Source of the DNA: Xenorhabdus beddingii
GTDB taxonomy: Bacteria; Pseudomonadota; Gammaproteobacteria; Enterobacterales; Enterobacteriaceae
Length of the DNA: 64,000 nt
Assembly: GCF_002127545.1 (NCBI RefSeq)
Contig: NZ_MUBK01000013.1
Location: 44,411-108,410 of the forward strand
Reading direction: 5' to 3'
This document shows positions 61,960 through 64,000 of the stretch, piece by piece; positions within the stretch are counted from its first letter, which is position 1, and each line of letters begins with the position of its first letter. The notes under the pieces were generated by a model, which ran no database searches, had not been told where the DNA came from, and saw only the letters and a list, made by a program, of their open reading frames with translations. The position numbers and the translations under genes were made by a program.

Positions 61960-64000
61960 TTATTGTTCATTATTTGCAAAATAACATAAAACAAGTCCCT
62001 CAGATTGATCTTCAAAAGTATTATTTTTAGCATTATAAATTCTGAACCTAATGTTATTATTAGGATCAGAGTCTTTCACTATAAATGCTTCTTCATTGGA
62101 TATACTTACAGGATGATTATCAAACACTCCCCATTTATATATATTTCCCCATTCGTTATGCAAAGAATACGGATCTGAAGGTTCTTTAGGATTATATACC
62201 TCATTATCTGAATATAGGTAACCGACAGAATTAGGAATGTTGTCCTGGCAACTAACATCGTAACTTACACCAACATATCCGTAATTATTGTCCATAGCTG
62301 CCAATTTGATAATAGTTATTTCATATTTATGCAATTGAATTTCTCCACTTTTCTTTGTTATTGTCACATTTATTATGGCAGTTCCCGGCGCGTTAAATTG
62401 TATTGGTCCGTGATTTCCATCACCAAATGATAGCATCATAGCGCCATATGGCGATTTAATGCTATCAGGTGGCAGGCTATAAACAATTTCAGCGACGTCT
62501 TTATCACTAGAAAAGGAATCAGAATTTATTGACGCTCTTAATTCCCCTCGTAACGTTTCAAAAACAGTATGCGGATGACTCTGGCCATTTGTATTATCAA
62601 AATATTTATATACACTTTTATTATTATTATTATAAACATACAGCACTCCATCTTGCACTACCGGGCTGAATTCCACTTTATCTGCATCAACTACATCACG
62701 TTTCACTTCTGTACCATCAGGTTCCGGTATCTTCAATGTCACCTTGACATTTTCAACACCGACATGGCTCTTCAATCTTGCATATAAGTACCCTGCCCCG
62801 TCTGTTTTAAATTTATCATCTTTTGTGGGTGAATAGGCTTCAGGCGGAGGGAGCTTTGATTCTGCAATTTTGTCATGATCATGAACCCAATTCACACCGC
62901 TGAATGTGTGATGGGTAATCGGTTCTGTTGTACCTTTTTTGACAATCAATGCTTTATAGCGATACGCCGATAATCCATCACCTTGTAATGGCTTATCTTT
63001 ATCAAAATTTGTCACTTCAACACTGACAATATCGAACTCCACCGGCGGAGATGCAAAATTCACAGGATCTATACATTGCGCTGGCGACAACGGTTTTCCA
63101 ACAGCAGGGGCACCCACAACATTCAGACAGACTTTCGCACCTGTAACGGGGGGGTTACCCGCTGGACTTGTCAATTTCGCCTTTACTATTCCACCGGGTT
63201 CAACAGACACGGCTCCGGCCGGCGACAAAGCGAGTCCTTGATTGGTTGGGCTTTCAAGCTGCCATTCAAATTTACCCTTATAGTGGTCAATACTATCCGC
63301 CGAAGTACCTGATATCGTTGCGGTAAGGTCATATTTTCCACCGGGAAGAACGGTGCCATTCTTTTGTGTTAACTCTATTTTCTGAATCGTTGGCCAATGG
63401 AATTCCACATCCACAGACTGCGGTGTTTTAATTCCTTCCACTGAAGCCACTACGGTGACCTTCTGAGCTTGGGTACTCGTCAATGTTGTGGTGGCGTCAC
63501 CGCTGGCATCGGTTGTGCCGCTGGTTGGGGTCAGTGTCACGCCTTTCTGGGCCGGGTCTTTTATCGTCCAGTTAACCTTCTTATTAGGTTCTGGATTTTT
63601 ACCCGTGGTATCTTTCACTTTCACTTTCAGGGTATAAGTATTATTCACTAATATCGGGCTGGGTGGTGAAACGGTTATTGGCGATAGCTGTTCCGGTTCG
63701 AACGATACCGCCTGTTTTACCTCTACCGCTTTTTGGTTTTCAATCGTGAGTGAAACCGTGATATTCGTTACCGGCTCCGTACTGGTTAAACTTGCCGTGA
63801 GTTTCCCGTCGTTATCTGTTATGGGTTCCCACTTCAAATTAAGTCCGGCAATTCCCTTTTTATTGGTATCCCATATTACATGGTTAATTTTTTCATTGCG
63901 TACAGGCTGGTTATTACGATCTAAAATCACCGCCGTATAGGTATATTTTTGGACACCATCTGCGGTTAAGTTGTTTTTGGGGTCAACGTCGATAAGGCTG
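61960..64000 (-). CDS. Invasin/intimin-like adhesin, C-terminal part (cut by window end; cluster gene 1)
   Basis: The frame is open to the window edge; about 680 C-terminal residues are visible. The 5' end reads NLTADGVQKYTYTAVILDRN, the hallmark of an invasin-type (Big_1) Ig repeat. At least four or five Ig-like repeats follow, with TDNDGKLTASLTSTEPV and TDASGDATTTLTSTQAQKVT. The last ~110 residues look like an invasin-type C-terminal lectin-like domain: SCQDNIPNSVGYLY, LHNEWGNIYKWGVF and a final cysteine in GLVLCYFAN. The N-terminal half, where a beta-barrel would be expected, is outside the window. The distal repeats are less AT-rich than the downstream genes. Confidence 0.82.
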   Translation of the reverse strand, partial: SLIDVDPKNNLTADGVQKYTYTAVILDRNNQPVRNEKINHVIWDTNKKGIAGLNLKWEPITDNDGKLTASLTSTEPVTNITVSLTIENQKAVEVKQAVSFEPEQLSPITVSPPSPILVNNTYTLKVKVKDTTGKNPEPNKKVNWTIKDPAQKGVTLTPTSGTTDASGDATTTLTSTQAQKVTVVASVEGIKTPQSVDVEFHWPTIQKIELTQKNGTVLPGGKYDLTATISGTSADSIDHYKGKFEWQLESPTNQGLALSPAGAVSVEPGGIVKAKLTSPAGNPPVTGAKVCLNVVGAPAVGKPLSPAQCIDPVNFASPPVEFDIVSVEVTNFDKDKPLQGDGLSAYRYKALIVKKGTTEPITHHTFSGVNWVHDHDKIAESKLPPPEAYSPTKDDKFKTDGAGYLYARLKSHVGVENVKVTLKIPEPDGTEVKRDVVDADKVEFSPVVQDGVLYVYNNNNKSVYKYFDNTNGQSHPHTVFETLRGELRASINSDSFSSDKDVAEIVYSLPPDSIKSPYGAMMLSFGDGNHGPIQFNAPGTAIINVTITKKSGEIQLHKYEITIIKLAAMDNNYGYVGVSYDVSCQDNIPNSVGYLYSDNEVYNPKEPSDPYSLHNEWGNIYKWGVFDNHPVSISNEEAFIVKDSDPNNNIRFRIYNAKNNTFEDQSEGLVLCYFANNEQ

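Overview
The window looks like chromosomal DNA of a gammaproteobacterium of the order Enterobacterales. The protein sequences and the selD remnant point to the Morganellaceae, most likely Xenorhabdus and possibly Photorhabdus. Most of the 64 kb is E. coli-like housekeeping DNA in recognisable E. coli gene order, moderately AT-rich. It is interrupted by lineage-specific material: a small phage-tail/IS scar, and at the right end an AT-rich cluster of immunoglobulin-like (Ig-like) surface or effector proteins. The genus is inferred from gene content and was not computed.

Layout. 1-7.4 kb: hrpA (cut by the window edge), azoR, the ydbH-ynbE-ydbL envelope lipid-transport operon, clsA and yciU. 7.5-15 kb: oligopeptide permease oppABCDF with a second oppA-like gene upstream. 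15.5-26.7 kb: ychE, adhE, tdk, hns, then a UDP-sugar operon (galU, ugd, a UDP-glucuronate 4-epimerase), ychJ, purU and a tyrT-like tRNA-Tyr with its stringent-type promoter. 27-36.2 kb: an orphan LysR regulator in AT-rich DNA, xthA, topB, a decayed selD, ydjA, sppA, ansA and pncA. 36.2-38.6 kb: a phage tail-fibre gene, a tail-fibre fragment, a broken reverse-strand reading frame and an IS630-type transposase remnant, between pncA and yeaC. 38.6-53 kb: yeaC, msrB, gapA, yeaD, fadD, tsaB, yoaA, a RidA-family gene, mdtJI, then zwf/hexR/pykA with a HexR-type operator in front of zwf. 53-64 kb: six consecutive reverse-strand genes for Ig-like proteins.

The right-hand cluster is the best candidate for an undescribed system. 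The most upstream gene (cut by the window end) has invasin-type Ig repeats and an invasin-like C-terminal lectin-type domain. Downstream are three paralogues (668, 530 and 500 aa) with a shared N-terminal IGQ/LSS module and a shared LFFVN/LPY.IFK Ig-like domain, then a more diverged Ig-like protein (452 aa), then a protein joining Ig-like domains to about six propeller-like repeats. None of the complete ones shows a signal peptide. Perfect inverted repeats lie in three of the gaps, and one paralogue carries a nine-copy hexanucleotide repeat.

Short tandem repeats with units of 6, 12, 15, 16, 17 and about 20 bp recur across the window, both between genes and, in multiples of three, inside genes (pncA, mdtJ and the 668-aa Ig protein). 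This suggests a genome prone to minisatellite expansion. Together the metabolic genes cover lower glycolysis and the pentose-phosphate entry (gapA, zwf, pykA under HexR), fermentation (adhE), peptide and fatty-acid uptake (opp, fadD), UDP-glucuronate/galacturonate supply for surface polysaccharide, and envelope lipid handling (clsA, ydbH).
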